From NCBI GenBank assembly GCA_021927905.1, contig BLLK01000046.1:1178001-1242000 (forward strand): DNA of 64,000 nt, in the 5' to 3' direction. This document shows, piece after piece, positions 61,974 through 64,000 of this stretch (its first letter is position 1; the number at the start of each line of letters is the position of its first letter). The translations under genes and the position numbers were made by a program. Source of the DNA: Chaetoceros tenuissimus (Eukaryota > Bacillariophyta > Thalassiosirophyceae > Chaetocerotales > Chaetocerotaceae). Under the pieces are notes generated by a model, which was not told the DNA's origin, made no database searches, and worked only from the letters and a program-made list of their open reading frames with translations.

Positions 61974-64000
61974 ATGAGTGAACAAGTAAAAATCGGCCAA
62001 CTGCTTTCACCAAAATTTCAGATTTCTATGGAAAACACATCACGTCGAACATGTGTCTACTGCCGTAAAATCTGCCCTCTATCCAATACTCAACAATGTA
62101 GTACATACCTAAGATGCTCACGATGTAAAAGTACAATCTACTGCTCGAGAAATTGCCAAAAGCATGACTTTAAGCAACACAAGAGTCTCTGTAAAAAGAT
62201 ACACAAAGTACAAAATGACATTCAAGAAGGGGCTGAATCATTACTTAGTTTCAACATTTCAGATGGAATGATTGGGAACCTATACTTATTTGGAGATTAT
62301 CCAAGTCGCGAATTAAGATTTCAAGATATGACCGAGGAATACGAGTCGGAAGTCAAGTTCTATATTCAATATCGTGTGGTGCTTATGGATTTACTACTTG
62401 AAGAAGCCACATGTCGATCTTCTGGACGTATCAATTACTTTGCTCATGATCATGTCATTCTCCATGCAGAAAATTTGTTGATGCTTGACAAGTATGATTA
62501 TATTTCATCGTTTTTATGTCCAGGGCATTGTATCAAACCGTATTTACTACAGGCTTTGTTATGTTCAAACCAATTCGAAAAGTGCTATGCACTTGTTTGT
62601 CATTATGTAAAGGAAGGACAGAAATACTTTCCATTTAGTATGGAAGGTGCAAAAGAATATCATGAAGCAATTCCAAATTCTATTGAGGAGATATTAGAGA
62701 AAAGCGAGCCTGATATGACGAAACCTATTGAAACCTATCACCCGGAAAGCTTTCCATACACGGCCCTGAATTATTTGTATGCTCTAAAATATATGCTACA
62801 CATGACTATGGAGAAGTTGAAAATCATTCAGACAAACTTTTTAGACAATGAAGATTGTATATCTGTCATTTGTGAATATTTAGGGATACCCAAAGATTGG
62901 ATCATTTTGGACAAGCAAGATTGGTATTCTCGTCAAGCATTTGGGATACTACAGACCTTTGATAAACTTCAACATACAAATGTATTGCTTACTGATTTCT
63001 TCAGTACGGTGAAGGATACGTCCTATTTTCCTGAAATCTATCATGCCATAGAATCCGCAAAATCAATGTTTAGGACTGAAAAAGAAAAATGTCATTGCTG
63101 CGATGATTACAATGATGTTATGCACTGGGACTATAGGAATCATTCGGAAAGGTATGAATGTTTGAAACCTGATCAAAACGTATGGAAGAAAATTTTGAAT
63201 TATTGCGACTCTAGTTACTGTCATTACTATAGTTTCATGGAACAAGACCTTTTAGAAGCCTGTGAATATCTTAATGATTTGGCAGGCTCCGAGGAGATGC
63301 TATGTAGTTCATATGTGTATAGTCCTACGTTTCAATATTACTACATGACGAAATTTATAGCAGATGCAATGAAAATTTTGACAAAGAACTTCAAGAGGCT
63401 GCAACATCTCCTTGAAGAGTTCGATGGAGATGAAACTATGTGGGAGTATGATGGACTCGACTATGGTGACTTTTCGTATGGAGTCATTGGTTGTCTGACA
63501 TTGGAAAGAAAGATAGCCCAAGCAAATTTTTATTTGAATTTTGACAAGCCATATTTACAGAAACTTTTGAATGTAATAGTACCAAAAGATAAAAAGAAGC
63601 CATTGCGCCCAACGATTTTTGATACGGACAAGGTGGAAACCTTTTTTGAAGCAAGAGATGTACCTGGTGCTCTTGCTGTGCAGAAGACAGGAGACTGGTG
63701 TGATGATGTGACTACTGTAGTAGATTATTTATTTGAAAAGAAACTTGCAACCGATTATAATCAATGGCTATTATTTGGTCATAAGGCGATAGTGGCAAAT
63801 TACATTATATTTTTGAAATTAGATTTGGATTTGAAGAATCAGACAAAACTCACAAAGTTTTGGAACCCAGAACTAGCATTGGAAAAAGGTCAAACGGTAC
63901 ATGATGCAAAGACTGGATTGAAGATCAAATATTTAAGTAAAGAAGAGAGAAGTCAGCGATTTGATGTTCTAGATGAAGAATTAAAAGAGAAAGCAAGCAA
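61974..64000 (+). CDS. MYND-type zinc-finger protein (runs past window end)
   Basis: ATG 61974 opens a frame with no stop for 675 codons to the last base, so the C-terminus is outside. Residues ~27-83 hold the MYND ligands: CVYC, CSRC, CSRNC and H-x3-C (HKSLC), following the same order as in the gene at 8197. The rest is helix-rich, with no SET domain visible in the window. It carries further Cys/His groups (CHCC near residue 373) and repeats of leucine-rich helices. I infer an adaptor, as for the gene at 8197, but the two are not alike outside the finger. Confidence 0.8.
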   Translation, partial: MSEQVKIGQLLSPKFQISMENTSRRTCVYCRKICPLSNTQQCSTYLRCSRCKSTIYCSRNCQKHDFKQHKSLCKKIHKVQNDIQEGAESLLSFNISDGMIGNLYLFGDYPSRELRFQDMTEEYESEVKFYIQYRVVLMDLLLEEATCRSSGRINYFAHDHVILHAENLLMLDKYDYISSFLCPGHCIKPYLLQALLCSNQFEKCYALVCHYVKEGQKYFPFSMEGAKEYHEAIPNSIEEILEKSEPDMTKPIETYHPESFPYTALNYLYALKYMLHMTMEKLKIIQTNFLDNEDCISVICEYLGIPKDWIILDKQDWYSRQAFGILQTFDKLQHTNVLLTDFFSTVKDTSYFPEIYHAIESAKSMFRTEKEKCHCCDDYNDVMHWDYRNHSERYECLKPDQNVWKKILNYCDSSYCHYYSFMEQDLLEACEYLNDLAGSEEMLCSSYVYSPTFQYYYMTKFIADAMKILTKNFKRLQHLLEEFDGDETMWEYDGLDYGDFSYGVIGCLTLERKIAQANFYLNFDKPYLQKLLNVIVPKDKKKPLRPTIFDTDKVETFFEARDVPGALAVQKTGDWCDDVTTVVDYLFEKKLATDYNQWLLFGHKAIVANYIIFLKLDLDLKNQTKLTKFWNPELALEKGQTVHDAKTGLKIKYLSKEERSQRFDVLDEELKEKAS

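Noticed and set aside
1-64000. CRISPR array, operons, bacterial contamination or retroelement
   Set aside because: Introns, eukaryotic core genes and a Pol III-type tRNA mark a nuclear genome. No regular spacer array, reverse transcriptase, integrase or capsid gene was seen.

Overview
This is nuclear DNA from a eukaryotic alga, most likely a centric diatom (something Chaetoceros-like is a guess). The evidence: genes are dense, AT-rich and carry few, short GT-AG introns, mostly 60-100 nt. There are SPT/PS-rich secreted proteins, Lin-12/Notch-repeat and cysteine-rich surface proteins, MYND-finger proteins and a possible plastid-type leader with an A-F motif. NOP14, poly(A) polymerase, a RAD2/XPG nuclease and an SDHAF4-like factor exclude a prokaryote. 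No CRISPR array, operon, reverse transcriptase or transposase was seen. Gene models were built by eye from splice consensus and frame continuity.

Layout. 0-9.3 kb: a four-finger C2H2 protein, a basic coiled-coil protein, NOP14 (three exons, minus) and a MYND protein. 9.8-17.8 kb: a J-domain/papain-like protein, a multi-pass membrane gene that appears to continue into nine Notch-type repeats and a C-type lectin domain, a nitrilase-family amidohydrolase, a coiled-coil protein and a small secreted protein. 17.9-26.8 kb: poly(A) polymerase, tRNA-Thr(CGT), a SAM-domain membrane protein, a possibly plastid-targeted protein, a beta-carotene-hydroxylase-like enzyme, a secreted protein and a multi-pass membrane protein. 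27-30.6 kb: a repeat block with the order A-B-A-core-B, in which the A and B copies are almost or fully identical.

30.8-37.7 kb: a cysteine-rich protein, a decayed relative of the first gene's N-terminal domain, and the most striking gene of the window. That gene is about 1,470 codons and joins a FEN1/XPG-type nuclease with all acidic active-site residues present to a complete DEAH-box helicase. 38-54.5 kb: two 7TM receptor-like genes, a PC-esterase-like Golgi protein, a mitochondrial-type unknown, SDHAF4, a 2OG-Fe(II) dioxygenase, an SPT/PS-rich membrane protein, RAD2/XPG, a sulfotransferase-like protein and a multi-OB-fold protein. 54.6-64 kb: a large secreted cysteine-rich protein, a foldback repeat, a J-domain plus KOW protein and a second MYND protein that runs off the window.

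The genes are individually promoted and do not form one pathway. Recurring themes are nucleic-acid processing (two XPG-family nucleases, NOP14, PAP, OB-fold protein), surface or sensory proteins, and organelle-directed proteins. In both XPG-family genes one intron is a multiple of three, has no stop and splits a catalytic motif, so retaining it would insert 20 or 23 residues there.
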